A stretch of 64,000 nt of DNA from Dugong dugon (lineage: Eukaryota > Chordata > Mammalia > Sirenia > Dugongidae). The position numbers and the translations under genes are program-made. Location: the NCBI GenBank assembly GCA_030035585.1, contig CM057476.1, positions 19,204,501 to 19,268,500 of the forward strand, read 5' to 3'. The notes beneath the pieces are model-generated. The model saw nothing but the letters and a program-made list of their open reading frames with translations, did not search any database and was not told the origin of the DNA. Shown here piece after piece: positions 45,622 to 56,325 of this stretch; position 1 is the stretch's first letter, and each line of letters opens with the position of its first letter.

Positions 45622-45816
45622 GCCCTGGGGGTGCAACAGTCAAGCACTCGGCTGCTATGCTAACCTAAAGGTTGGTGGTTCAAACCCACCCAGTGACTCC
45701 ACGGCAGAAAGGTCTGGAGACCCACTTCTGTAAAGATTACAGTCTAGAAAACCCTATGGGGCAGCTCAATTCTGTCACATGGGTTGGAATTGACTCAATG
45801 GCACCTAACAACAACT
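45622..45816 (+). mobile_element. AfroSINE
   Basis: 'taagccctgggggtgcaaca' head, 'tgtaaagattacagtctaga' middle and 'caatggcacctaacaacaac' end. Confidence 0.87.
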
Positions 45817-45949
45817 TACTTACCGTATCTTTTGCTTTACATTGTTCTTTTGAAAATATATTTAGTAAATATGAATATCTTCTTAGATATATTTAAGAAA
45901 CATATTTTTCTCAGCAGCATTTTGAGGAATGATCCCTTATTTAAACACA

Positions 45950-46165
45950 AAGGGAGCCCTAGTTGTGCAGTGGTTAAGCACTCGGCTGCTAACCAAAAGG
46001 TCAGCGATTCCAACCTACCAGCTACTCCACAGGAGAAAGATGAGGCTTTCTGCTTCCATAAAGATTACAGTCTTGGAAACCCTATAAGGCAGTCCTACTC
46101 TGTCCTATAAGGTCACTATGAGTCGGAATCGACTCCACGACAATGGGTTTGGTTTTTGGTTTTAA
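45950..46165 (+). mobile_element. AfroSINE, full length
   Basis: 'gggagccctagttgtgcagt' head to 'actatgagtcggaatcgact' tail and 'gggtttggtttttggtttt'. Confidence 0.92.
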
Positions 46166-46419
46166 AGGTGAAAAAAATTACAGGTCATAAGGTGGTTTAG
46201 ACTACCTTGAATATGAATAGGTAGAATATGAAGACTATGAATTGTCTTCATGAATAAAGGTATTTTTGTAATATATTATTGAAAAGAAGACAGTGTTCAT
46301 TAAACATGCTTATGGAATATATTTGAGAATGTCGTATTTATTGAATATATTTACAAATCGATTCATTAATATATTTATAGAAAGAATGTATTGATGATTA
46401 GATGTATTAATATATATAT

Positions 46420-46623
46420 AAACCAATTGCCTTCCAGTTGACTCCAATTCATGACGACCCCATGTTTGTCAGAGTATAACTGTGCTCCATAGGGTTTTCG
46501 GTGGCTGATTTTTCAGAAGTAGATCCCCAGGCTTTTCTTCTGAGGTACTTCTGGGTGGACTCGAACCTCCCACCTTTGGGTTAGCAGCTGAGCATGTTAA
46601 TCATTTGCAGCACTCCAGGACTT
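46420..46623 (-). mobile_element. AfroSINE
   Basis: Minus-strand copy, subtype with 'ctcagaagaaaagcctgggg'. Flanked on both sides by 'aatatata'-type sequence, a likely target duplication. Confidence 0.85.
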
Positions 46624-46749
46624 CAATATATACATAGAAAAAATATGTTCATATTTGCTAAATATATTCCAAAAGAATATTCCTTAAAACACATTGTTGG
46701 TAAATTGATACATTTGGCACATTAAGTCAGGGAAATTGGCTTTTGGAGA

Positions 46750-47400
46750 ATTGGTCTACTTCTGGAAAGCTCTTCTCTCCTCTTTTTGCTTGTCTCAGGA
46801 TTCACCACCTGTTTGGCGCCTTCCCAGACCATCCTAAGAGAAGTGAGCTCTCCCCCTCTGTGGGTCTCGGTGCCCCTGGCTGCCCTCTCTGGCCTTCCCT
46901 GCTGCCATGGGGCGATCATAACCCACTATCAAATAAATGGAATCCCACCGCCAGGTACCCTGGAACACCCAGAGATGCCCTGGGGCAGCAGCTCCATCCC
47001 ATAGTGATGCCTGCAATTGCAGCATCCACCCTGGCAGCTTTGGGATGCACTTTTGAAACCACTGTGTGCTTTTTCCATCTAGCACATCTTCTTCAGGAAT
47101 AGATCTCTCCTGCACCCCCAGATCTTTGCAATGGCCCCCTGCCCTGCCCCTGCTGTCCCTCAAATGTATTTGGGGTACGTCTTGTGGCCTCTGCATTGTC
47201 AGACCATGCCAAACAGCCTTTCCTAGTCTGGTGAAAATCTGTGCAGCTCTTTTTGCGTAACATGGAGATAATGAGATATATAGCTTTATTTTTAAAACGT
47301 TAAGTTCCTTTTAAGGTCTGTTGTCTGCTTAAGGGTGTCTGTCATGTTTCTGCAATCCACTTGGGTGATCAGTGAGGGCAGTGATCTGTACCCCTTCTCC
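46750..47400. other. SVOP intron, unassigned sequence
   Basis: No repeat family or exon recognised. Open frames of about 120 codons occur on both strands but match nothing I know and lack splice-site support. Confidence 0.45.
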
Positions 47401-47829
47401 CAACATGCACACACACGTACACTCTTATACACACACATATACACATGTGCACGTTTTCACAATGATGGATCCCCTGATTGTGTTGCAAGGGGAAAAGTGC
47501 CCCAGCCATTAAGGGAGACAGGGCGCGCAGATTGGCCCCCCGGATCAGAACCTCTCGTGGGGCTTTTAGCATAGTTTTATTGTACAGCCTTGGCCGATCA
47601 GTCACGTCTGCCATTCAGTCATTCCTGGACAGCACCGGCACTAAAAGGTGAAGCCAAAGCAGCCCGTGCTAGCGGGAGTAGCTCCAGGATTGATTAGGGG
47701 ACATGACATTTCTCTAACCATGAGCTAGACTCTCCCGCTAGGGCTTTTAGCACTTGGCAGTGACCACACACAGATTGGGGTGTCCAAATTCCTCATGCAA
47801 GTCCTGGCCAACTGGTCCCCACCCATCCC

Positions 47830-48245
47830 GTGTACACACACACCTACACGCGCACAGATGCACATGCCCCACCCCATGTGCACACACTTACCTACGTGTG
47901 CTCACAGATGTGCACACCCCATCTCATGTATATACGCTCGGCCATACATGTGCTCACAGACACATATGCCCCACTCCATGTGCACATGCTCACCCACTTG
48001 TGTGCTCACAGGCATGCACACCCCATCCCATGTATACACATTTAACAGATGTATCCTCACAGACACACACACCCCACGCCATGTATACATGCTCACCACT
48101 TATGTGTTCACAGATGCACATGCCCCACCTCATGGGCACATGCTCACTCGTGTGTGCTCACAGACATGCATACCCTACCCTGTGTACTTGTGCTCACCTG
48201 ACACACATCGACACACACACCGCACACACAGACACGCATGCCCAG
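47830..48245. repeat. 51-52-base minisatellite in SVOP intron
   Basis: About seven diverged units. The anchor 'ctcacag' recurs at 47,901, 47,953, 48,005, 48,056, 48,108 and 48,158 (spacing 50-52). The approximate triplet period yields long artefactual open frames on the plus strand. It ends within 10 bases of the SVOP exon donor. Confidence 0.93.
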
Positions 48246-48253
48246 ATCAGTAC

Positions 48254-48382
48254 CTGTCTGGATATGATGAGCTTCCCCAGTGGCATGGGGGCTCCGTTTT
48301 CTGTTGCTATCCTCTTCAAAGTCGTGATGGCCTTTTCCTGGTTCCCGGACAGCACGTCGTACCTTGCACTCTCCGGCAGCCA
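48254..48382 (-). CDS. SVOP: SVOP exon with PES motif and central cytoplasmic loop
   Basis: 129 bases, 43 codons, phase 0. It begins [19 protein letters not shown]; the PESxR motif directly after helix 6 is a hallmark of sugar-porter-type MFS proteins. The rest ([20 protein letters not shown]) is the large central loop. The donor CAG|gtactg is weak. The intron just downstream on the coding strand begins in a roughly 51-base CA-rich minisatellite (47,830-48,245). Confidence 0.96.
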
Positions 48383-48464
48383 CTGTGGGGACAGGAGACC
48401 CAGGGGTGTCCAGTGAGGGCTGAACAGAACACAGACTCCCAGCCACAAACTCTCATTTGTGTGT

Positions 48465-48870
48465 GGAGTCAAGAAGACTGGGGGCTCTGGAGCCAGAGGC
48501 CTGGCTTCGAATCCTGGCTCTACCATCTGTTACATCAGTTGTGTGACCTTGGTAGCGCAGTGGTTAAGAGGTCATCTGCTAACCAAAAGGCTGGCAGTTT
48601 GAATCCACCAGCCACTCCCTGGAAACCCTACGGGGCAGTTCTACTCTGTCCTATACGGCCACTATGAGTTGGAATTGACTTGACAGTAATGGGTTGTCTT
48701 TTTTTTTTTTTTTTTTTTCGGTGTGACCTTGACCTCTCTGTGCCTCCATTTCCCCAACCATAAAATGGGGATAATAATAGATATTACTTCTTAGGGCTGC
48801 TGAGAGGATTAAATGAGCTAATCCAGGCAAAATGTTTAGCACAGCATCTGGCATGGGTTAGATGGTAGCT
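48465..48870 (+). repeat. MIR interrupted by an AfroSINE
   Basis: MIR head 'actgggggctctggagccag' and 3' parts ('accataaaatggggataata') are separated by the SINE at 48,552-48,720. Confidence 0.88.
48552..48720 (+). mobile_element. Short AfroSINE with 11-base target duplication
   Basis: GTGTGACCTTG at 48,541-48,551 and again at 48,721-48,731. A T run of about 22 ends the SINE. Confidence 0.95.
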
Positions 48871-49134
48871 GATATTGTTGTCACTGTTACTATTACTATT
48901 ACTTGGAGCCACTTTCAGAGTCCCAGGAAGGGTGGAATTAAATTAAGAATGCCACTCCCACGTTCATCAGAAATCTCACCCTCATCTCTCAGGAAACTAT
49001 ACCCCATCTGTACATCTTGCATCATCCTGCAAACTCAGCCCAAGAAAACAGGCCTAATGGAGCCCCAACCCCAAGTGACCAGAAAAATACATTTCTGTAA
49101 AAACGAAACAACAGCAATCTGCTAAACAGTAGGC

Positions 49135-49290
49135 TTAGTGGAAAGTACAGGGAGCACAAGACCCGGAGTTGGAAGATCTGGTTCAAATTATACTTCTGGC
49201 TCTTATTTGCTGTGTGCCCTTGGGCAAGTCAGTCCATCTCTCTGGGCCTCCGTTGCCTCATCAGTAAAACAGGAATGTAGCATAGACTGT
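49135..49290 (+). repeat. MIR SINE
   Basis: 'tgctgtgtgcccttgggcaa' and 'gcctcatcagtaaaacagga'. Confidence 0.82.
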
Positions 49291-49294
49291 GAAT

Positions 49295-49625
49295 GTCCAC
49301 TAAAGTTCTTGCTTCCCCTTCCATAGTCTACATTTCCCAGTCCCCCTTGCAGCTAGGTGAGGCCATGAGATTTGTTCTCATCAGTGGCATATGAGCAGAA
49401 TATTCTTGGCTTCCCCAGTCTGTTGTCTGCATGTGGAAGACTCCAAAGACCTAGAGGATGGCAGAGTCACAAGCTGGAAGGAACCTGGGCCCAGAATCAC
49501 ACCTGCCAACCAACAACACCCATTTGGACTATTATGTGAGTGAGACATAAACTCCTATTATGTTAAGTGACTGAATTTATGGGCTTTATTTGTTACAGCA
49601 GCTGGTGTCATCCTAGCTAATGTAG
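49295..49625 (+). repeat. Old interspersed repeat
   Basis: Ends 'tttgttacagcagctggtgt' after 'gagacataaactcctattat', resembling the 3' ends of the 38,258 family. Class undetermined. Confidence 0.45.
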
Positions 49626-50352
49626 GGTTAATCATAGTCCTTCCTCATATGGTGATTAGGAGGAATACATATGATAATTCATGTAAAGAGTCTAGCATAG
49701 AGCCTGCTACATAGTTAGGATGAGGAATTATCATACCCATTTTCATTACCAGGAATTATTTGTAGTCTTTACCACAGAGGAGACCCACCCACTTACAGGC
49801 TTATTTTGGAGCCATAGTGGCTACAAAGTGTTTCATGTGTGTGGTGTACACATGAAATGGTAAGTGTGTGAGGTGATATTGTTAGGGGGTGTGCTTTGTG
49901 CAGACCTGAGATGGAGAGATCATTTGACCTCCTGGAACCAGCCATACCTGAAGCCAGATATTTAACTTTCTCTAATAGGACTATCCCTTTCTTTTGCTCA
50001 AGCCAGTTCTGTCACTTACAACATAAGAGTTCCAACCAATCAAATACAATCACCTGAAGTGTAGAGCATGCAGAGGTAGGGGCCAAGGCATCCCCGACCC
50101 CCATCTATCTCAGAGAATATCCCAGCAGTATCAGCCTGGAGAAAATACAATACCCAATACTGGGCCTACTCCAGGCCCCGTTCCCTTGTCTCATCTCCTA
50201 ACATTAAAAAAGAATCTTCAAAGATGGCTTTGGTGCCCTCCTTCACCCCTTCCATACTATGAAAGAGGAAGCAAGAATGTTGGTGGTACCAAGAGATAGT
50301 GAACAGCAGAGGGCCAGGTCATGAAGGCTGAGATTTCTTAAAGGATACCTAC

Positions 50353-50478
50353 AAAACACAGGATGGCAAAGAGGAAGAGAGGAACAGCCGAGAGGATGAG
50401 TAGCCAACGCCAGCCCAGGGTGGGCATCACGAATATAGCCAGGATCACTTCGAACACCGTCCCAATGGCCCAGAAGAC
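50353..50478 (-). CDS. SVOP: SVOP exon with helices 5-6
   Basis: 126 bases, 42 codons, phase 0 both sides. Two hydrophobic segments are visible: [19 protein letters not shown] and [20 protein letters not shown], separated by TLG. These fit transmembrane helices 5 and 6 of the N-terminal MFS bundle. The acceptor is atgccag and the donor gtaggt. Confidence 0.96.
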
Positions 50479-50899
50479 CTGGCATGGGAGAATCAGGATC
50501 AGTGGTGGGGCAGCACGGTCAACACATGTGAACACAGTTACACACGTACAGGATCATTGAAAACAAGGGCATCTGAATGCTCACCCATTGGGTCATTAGG
50601 ATCAGCAAGGTTAGAATGGCAACCAGTTTTCCTGTGGTCCATATGGTTAGACTAAGGCCACCATGTTGCCCATCTCCTGAGGGTACCACTCACACTGTAT
50701 AATATTTGCGTGGTGCCCCCTGGAGTTGTACAATGCAGCAGCTCTGCTTAAGGAGATTAATATGATCAATACTGTATGAGGCCCACACGGTAGTGACAAA
50801 ACATGGGTTTTTGTCTGCTGACATCCATCTCCTTCACCCAACAGTGCCCAGTATTCTTTATCAGAATTGCCTCTTCCCTGGGGAGGTGAAAATCTCTGT

Positions 50900-51490
50900 T
50901 TGCCTCTCTGGAGTCACTTGCCACCCTTTTCCACCTTGCTATCTGTTTGGATGGCATCAATAGGCTCCCTGTCCTCTGGCTTCCCAATGGGTCTAGCCAA
51001 TGGGGAGCCCTACAGAAGATGGGAGGGAGGGAGGGAGGGAGGAGAGAAAGGTTGGGGCCTTTATTCCTCTGGCTTTCTCCCTGCAGGGTGGTCATGGGCT
51101 GGCTGCAGCCCTCAGCTGGAAGTCATAGCTCCGGTCAGGTGGCCTTTACCATACAACTCTGTCTTGGGTTGCAATTGCTCCCTCCTTTTGCCCCTTTGGA
51201 GTCCCTGGCTGGTGCAAACAGTTAATGTGCTCAGCTAATAACTGAAAGGTTGGATGTTCGAGCTGACCCAGAGTTGCCTTGGAAGAAAACCCTGGCAATC
51301 TCCTTCTGAAAAATCAGCCATTGAAAACCCTATGGATCATAGTTCTACTCTGACACACATGGGATCACCATGAGTCCGAATCAACTCAACAGGAACTGGC
51401 TTTTTTTTTTTTTTTTTTTTTGGCCCCTTTAGGCCTAGGGTGGTAACACCCCTGAAGGGACTTTATAAATAGTCCCTTTATTAAACTTCC
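50900..51490 (+). repeat. Old interspersed repeat split by AfroSINE
   Basis: Second copy of the family at 36,332-36,660. The AfroSINE at 51,198-51,422 interrupts 'ttgccccttt...aggcctagggtggt'. Confidence 0.65.
51198..51422 (+). mobile_element. AfroSINE with target duplication
   Basis: GCCCCTTT at 51,190-51,197 and 51,423-51,430. 'ggagtccctggctggtgcaa' head and a long T run at the end. Confidence 0.93.
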
Positions 51491-51996
51491 TCATCAGTTC
51501 TGGAGGATCCCAAATCCCCTTTTGATTAAATCAACCTCCCTAAATCCCCTTCTGATTAAAATAACCACAGTCTGTTTCTGTTGCTGACAACCAGGGGGGT
51601 GATAGTCAAAATGTTTACCAACTGTCACAGCAAGGGCACTGACCCATCAGAATGATGGAGGCCAGCCATAGAGTGGGCATTTTGGAGTCACCTCCACACC
51701 ACCCTCGCGGTGCCAAGAGTGAACTCTTTTGTTGCCGGATAATGAGGAACTCTAGGGGATCCTAAGAGGGACATGGTGTCAGGCAACAAGGGCAGTCAGG
51801 GCTTATGATCTGCTGGCAATAATGCATTTCAACATTTAAAACAACTGATTCATTCATCCTAGTGTGGACCAGCTTGACTATGAGCCCTAATTGGCTCAGG
51901 GGTGGATAAAGTCAGGACGGTTAACTTGGCCTGTAGGGTTAATGTGATCAGTATTCTCAGAGTGGTCACAGTGTCACCGTGGACATCAGTGTCTGT

Positions 51997-52185
51997 TGTT
52001 GTTATTAGGTGCCATCAAGTTGTTTCTGATTCATAGTGACTCCATGTTTAACAGAAGAAAACACTGCCCACTCCTGTGCCATCTTCACAATCATGGCTAC
52101 GTTTGAGCCCATTGTTACAGCTACTGTGTCAATCTATCTCGCTGAGTGTCTTACTCTGTTTTGCTGACCCTCTACTTTGCCAAGC
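51997..52185 (-). mobile_element. RTE/BovB-type LINE 3' end (minus strand)
   Basis: The reverse complement aligns with 55,290-55,475 (the 3' end of the plus-strand RTE): 'aaacactgcccactcctg' against 'caggattgggcagtgttt', and the 'gagtgacaatgagtc'-like tail. Confidence 0.78.
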
Positions 52186-52788
52186 AATAAATAAACTAGC
52201 CAGAGGAAATAAACTATTCTGCCACTGCATGGGGGAGGGGCCATTGGGCAGCTACATATTTGCCCCGAGATCTTTCAGATCATGCCTGGAAAATGTGTCA
52301 CATGATCCTGGCAGAAAGAGGGCTTGAGCAGGACTGGTTGGACCAAGAGTGTTTTAAGGCAGGACTATAGGCCGCTATATTGAACGACACAGGAAGCATC
52401 AAAAGAAAATGGAAGAAATAGACAGAGTCACTGTACCAAAAAGAATTGGTTGACATTCAACCATTTCAGGAGGTAGCATATGATTAAGAATCAATGGTAT
52501 TGAAGGAAGAAGTCCAAGCTGCACTGAAAGCATTGGCAAAAAACAAGGCTTCAGGAATTGACGGAATACCAATTGAGATGATTCAACAAACAGATGCAGC
52601 GCTGGAAGCGCTCACTCGTCTACGTCAAGAAATTTGGAAGACAGCTACCTGGCCAACCAACTGGAAGAGATCCATGTTTGTGCCCATTCCAAAGAAAGGC
52701 CATCCAACAGAATGTGGAAATTATCGACCAATATCATTATATCACACGCAAGTAAAATTTTGCTGAAGATCATTTGAAAACGGTTGCA

Positions 52789-54245
52789 CAGCCTCCGGGC
52801 ACCACTATGCAGAGCAGACCATGTCCCATCTCCCTGAAGTCAGAACACAGCTGTGACCAGTCACCTCAACTTCACTTCTGTTGATCCCTACGACAGACAC
52901 CTATTGCCGGACTCAGGCGCTGCTGCCACCTCAGCTGCTATGGCTGCTTCTGTTGCCACCACTTCCACCTATTATGGAAGGGCCAGGAGCCCCACTTCCA
53001 CCTATTATGGAAGGGCCAGGAGCCCCATGTGCCACACTGCAGCTGTAGTCCCCAGGGTTGGAAAGGGTTACGGTTATGGGCCAGAGACTGAGCTGTCTCA
53101 GGTGTCAGCAGCTGCACAGAATTCTCTGTATGACGTGGCTCAGTGTGAGCGAGAGCAGTACGTGAACTGAGTGCAGAACTCAGCCTTTTAAAGACTGGAG
53201 GTAAGAACGGGGTGGGTGTGGTTAAGACTCTTTTTAGTTCTCTTGAAAGAGACCCGTGCTTGATAGAGGAGACTAAAGCCACCTGTTTGCTGTTGGGACA
53301 GTCTCCAAAAGGCACAATTATAGTCTTAAATATTTCTTCAGCTTAAGCCAGAGGTTCATTGGGCCTGTTGAGATTTTTGTGTGTGACTCCAACCAACCTG
53401 CTCCTTCTGGGAGAATAACAACATACTAGATTCGTTAGTGAAAATATTGCTGTTTAATGAGGTGTGAGCAGATCTGGGTCACAGAGCAGTAGATAAGGGA
53501 ACTAACATTTGTTGAGTGCCCTCTGTGTACATTGTATCAGTTAATCTACACAATAAACCTTCGAGGTGTCCTATTTCTCTCTTACAGGTGAAAGAAGTAA
53601 GGTTAAGTAGAGGTTAAGTATTTTGCCCAAAGTCATCTGGTATTTGAGAGGTAGAGTCAAGATTCAAACTCAGGTCTGGCTGATTCCAAAACCCATTCTT
53701 TTTCCACTGGAAAAAGATCATTGTGGTTCAGGAGTTAGCAAGGAAGGGAGAATTTTAACTGTAGACTTCCATTTTGCTAATAAATTTGCTTCTTGGGTCA
53801 TTAGCCCTCATCAAAGTAAACAATTCATTCATCGTATGTCTACAAGCCAAAGAAAGTCCCATAAAGCTTAGGTTGTTTAGTTCTAAGATGCTTGCTTGAA
53901 AGCTGCCTTTTGATGCCTCTGTCCCTTGGGAGGCCTTTCTTTATTAGTAATACAGATTACCTTGTTCCACACGTGCCTTTCTTTGTAGCCTGTGAGGCTG
54001 TCATTTAGAGCCTGAGGCTTTCCATTTCTTCCAGCAATTTTTATTTTGCTTTTTGTTTAAGGGAGGAGCATTTAAGGAATTAGATAAGCTGGTAATCTTC
54101 TGATGTCTCTAAAATCCCATTCGTGGTGACCCTGAAAATTTTATTTTTCCTGCTTCAGGAAATATATACCAAAGGTGTTGGAATGGTAAGAATAATTAGG
54201 AGTATTAGAGACTGACAAATAAATCTCTTCATCTGAGTGGAGGAA
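52789..54245 (+). pseudogene. RBM4: Processed pseudogene of RBM4/RBM4B (3' part of the mRNA)
   Basis: From about 52,881 the plus strand reads [38 protein letters not shown] and [10 protein letters not shown], the C-terminus of the RNA-binding protein RBM4 or its paralogue RBM4B. GYGYGPE and REQYV lean toward RBM4B (from memory). A stop at 53,168 comes before the expected end, and an 11-codon direct repeat (period 33, from 52,961) interrupts the arginine-rich stretch. Downstream is a 3' UTR containing a MIR, an AATAAA at 54,218-54,223 and an A-run at 54,244-54,249. Flanks AAAACGGTTGCA (52,777-52,788) and AAAACTGTGGCA (54,246-54,257) look like a mutated target duplication. The 5' part of the mRNA is absent. 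Confidence 0.85.
53490..53705 (-). repeat. MIR within the retrocopy's 3' UTR
   Basis: 'taacatttgttgagtgccct' and 'aaactcaggtctggctgatt' in minus-strand order. It was probably carried along from the parental mRNA. Confidence 0.8.
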
Positions 54246-55484
54246 AAAACTGTGGCAGCAGTACATTGATAGGGAACCGTCAGAAAGTCAAGCCGGATTC
54301 AGAATAGGACGTGGAACAAGGGATATCATTGCTGATGTCAGGTGGGTCTTGGCTAAAAGCAGAGAATACCAGAAAGATGTTTACCTGTGTTTTATTGACT
54401 ATGCAAAAGCATTTGACTGTGTGGATCATAACAAATTATGGATAACATTGCAAAGAATTCCAGAACACTTAATTGTGCTCATGAGGAGCCTGTACATAGA
54501 CCAAGAGACAGTTGTTCAAACAGAACAAAGGGATACCGCGTGGTTTGAAATCAGGGAAGATGTGCATCAGGGTTGTATCATTTCACTGTACTTTTTCGAT
54601 CTGTATGCTGAGCAAATAATCCCAGAAGCTGGGATATATGAAGAAGAACACAGCATCAGGACTGGAGGAAGACTCACAACCTGCAATATGCAGATGACAC
54701 AACCTTGCTTGCTGAAAGTGAAGAGGATTTGAAGCACTTACTGATAAAGATCAAAGACCACAGCCTTCAGTATGGATTACACCTCAAACATAAAGAAAAC
54801 AAAACTTCTCACAACTGGACCAATAAGCAATGTCATGATCAACAGACAAAAGATTGAAGTTGTCAAGGATTTCATTTTACTTGCATCCACAATCAATGCC
54901 CATGGAAGCAGCAGTCAAGAAATCAAATGATGTATTGCACCGGGCAAATCTGCTGCAAAAGATCTCTTTAAGGTATTAAAAAAGCAAAGATGTCACTTTG
55001 AGGACTAAGGTGAGCTGATCCAAGGCATGGTATTTTCAATTGCCTCATATGCATGTGAAAGCTGGACAATGAATAAAGAAGACCGAAGAAGAATTGAAGC
55101 CTTTGAATTATGGTGTTGGTGAAGAATAGTGAATATACCATGGACTGCCAGAAGAATGAACAAATCTGTCTTGGAAAAAGCACAACCAGAATGCTCCTTA
55201 GAAGCAAGGATGGCAACACTTCATCTCACATACTTTGGACATGTTATCAGGAGGGACCAGTCCCTAGAGAAGGGTATCATTCTTGGTGAAAGTAGAGAGT
55301 CAGTGAAAAAGAGGAAGCCCCTCAACGAGATGGATTGACAGAGTGGCTGCAATAATGGGCTCGAAACATAGCAATGATTGTGAGGATGCTCAGGATTGGG
55401 CAGTGTTTCGTTCTATTGTGCATATAGGGTTGCTATGAGTCAGAACTGATTCGACGGCACTTAACAGCAACAACGTAGGCCACG

Positions 55485-55805
55485 GGGGGTGTGGTGGTTG
55501 AGTGGGAAATCCAGGTTCAATTCCCAACCAATGCATCTCATGCACAGCTGTCACCTGTCTGTCAGTGGAGGCTTGTGTGTTACTATGATGCTGAACAAGT
55601 TTAAGTGGAGCTTCCACACTAAGATGGACTAGGAAGAAAGACCTGGCAATCTACTTCTGAAAAATCAGCCAATGAAAACCCTATGGATCACAGTGGTCCA
55701 ATCCCCAACTGATTATGGGGATGGTGCAGGATTGGGCAGCATTTTGCTGTGTTGCACATGGGGTTGCCATGCATCCATGGCTGACTCGATGGCAACTAAC
55801 AACCA
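55485..55805 (+). mobile_element. Longer AfroSINE-related element
   Basis: About 320 bases with 'cacggggggtgtggtggttg' head, 'actaggaagaaagacctggc' middle and 'gccatgcatccatggctgac' tail. It follows directly on the RTE LINE. Confidence 0.8.
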
Positions 55806-56261
55806 CACAGGCCACAGAGGTGGCCAAGAATGGAGGTCTCACACAGACTCAGACCAGTCTGGGTAGGAACAGGGGTGGAGAGCAATAATGTGGACACAGG
55901 CAGGAATTTAGTCCACTCAGCTGCACCAGTCAACACCAAGTCTCAGATAAAAGTCATTTTCAGTTCAAGAGAAACGTACCACCCACCTGCCACCATTTTT
56001 TAAATGAATTATGGTATTGGTGAAGAATATTGAATATACCATGGACTGCCAGGAGAATGAATTTCTTTGTCAATTGAGGCATTTGTTCATATCGTAAAAC
56101 AGCCATGTCTGCAGCGATATATCTGATCGACTGAAGTTTTTGCACACTGACTCTGTTATATTTTTAACTCCTTTTTCCTTCTCCCTGAGAACCTCCTTAC
56201 ACTTGAGACTCTCCCGTCAGAGACTCAGCGTTCTCTAGAGACCCAGGCCCCTCCTTCTTAC
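55806..56261. other. SVOP intron, short unassigned stretch
   Basis: At 56,001-56,060 there is a second short match to the RTE 3' region ('gaatattgaatataccatgg'). Otherwise nothing recognised. Confidence 0.5.
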
Positions 56262-56325
56262 CTCAATCAGCAAAATGCATTTTGCTCTGGCTTTCATGGG
56301 AAGGAACTCAGCATACAGCGTCACC
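56262..56325 (-). CDS. SVOP: SVOP exon (about exon 7)
   Basis: 64 bases: one base completing an upstream split codon, then 21 codons reading [20 protein letters not shown] followed by E. This is the cytoplasmic end of helix 4 and the following loop; [10 protein letters not shown] corresponds to the charged loop found in sugar-transporter relatives. The acceptor is cttccccag and the donor gtaaga. It is the most 5' SVOP exon I can find here. Confidence 0.94.

Larger units (their letters stand above)
45540..46750. repeat. AT-rich region split by three AfroSINEs
   Basis: Outside the SINEs the sequence is AT-rich with recurring 'gaatatattt' words. The outer edges ('caccaatttgccagaagacc' and the complement of 'ggcttttggagaattggtct') are loosely inverted, so this may be one broken DNA transposon. 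Weak evidence. Confidence 0.4.
52340..55475 (+). mobile_element. RTE/BovB-type LINE, broken
   Basis: Two blocks (52,340-52,788 and 54,246-55,475) encode decayed reverse transcriptase peptides: KNKASGIDGIPIEMIQQTDA and FVPIPKKGHPTECGNYRPIS, then DYAKAFDCVDHNKLW. The ADD-type catalytic region follows in another frame ('caatatgcagatgacaca'). A processed pseudogene separates the blocks. The 3' tail (55,419-55,475) matches the AfroSINE tail. Many stops; not active. Confidence 0.88.
30500..56325 (-). other. SVOP: SVOP gene, synaptic vesicle 2-related protein (3' ten coding exons)
   Basis: Ten minus-strand exons with GT/AG junctions and matching phases encode the last 355 residues plus stop: 56325-56262, 50478-50353, 48382-48254, 45148-45075, 44285-44209, 41078-40971, 38191-38080, 37098-37017, 35799-35710, 32122-31916. 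The translation matches SVOP, a synaptic-vesicle 12-helix transporter-like protein of the SV2 branch of the major facilitator superfamily whose substrate is unsettled. If the full protein is about 548 residues, as in other mammals, roughly 193 residues lie in exons beyond base 64,000. The gene converges on DAO tail to tail, as on human 12q24. Confidence 0.95.

Noticed and set aside
47830..48245. Regularly spaced repeats that could suggest a CRISPR array
   Set aside because: Units are contiguous and diverged throughout, with no unique spacers, in a mammalian intron.
47780..48667. 295-codon plus-strand ORF, the longest in the window
   Set aside because: Built from a triplet-periodic CA-rich minisatellite, then antisense to an SVOP exon, then an AfroSINE. 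No domain, no splice context.
52853..53170. Possible functional 105-residue gene
   Set aside because: It is the end of an RBM4-type retrocopy with an early stop, duplication and no promoter or upstream domains.
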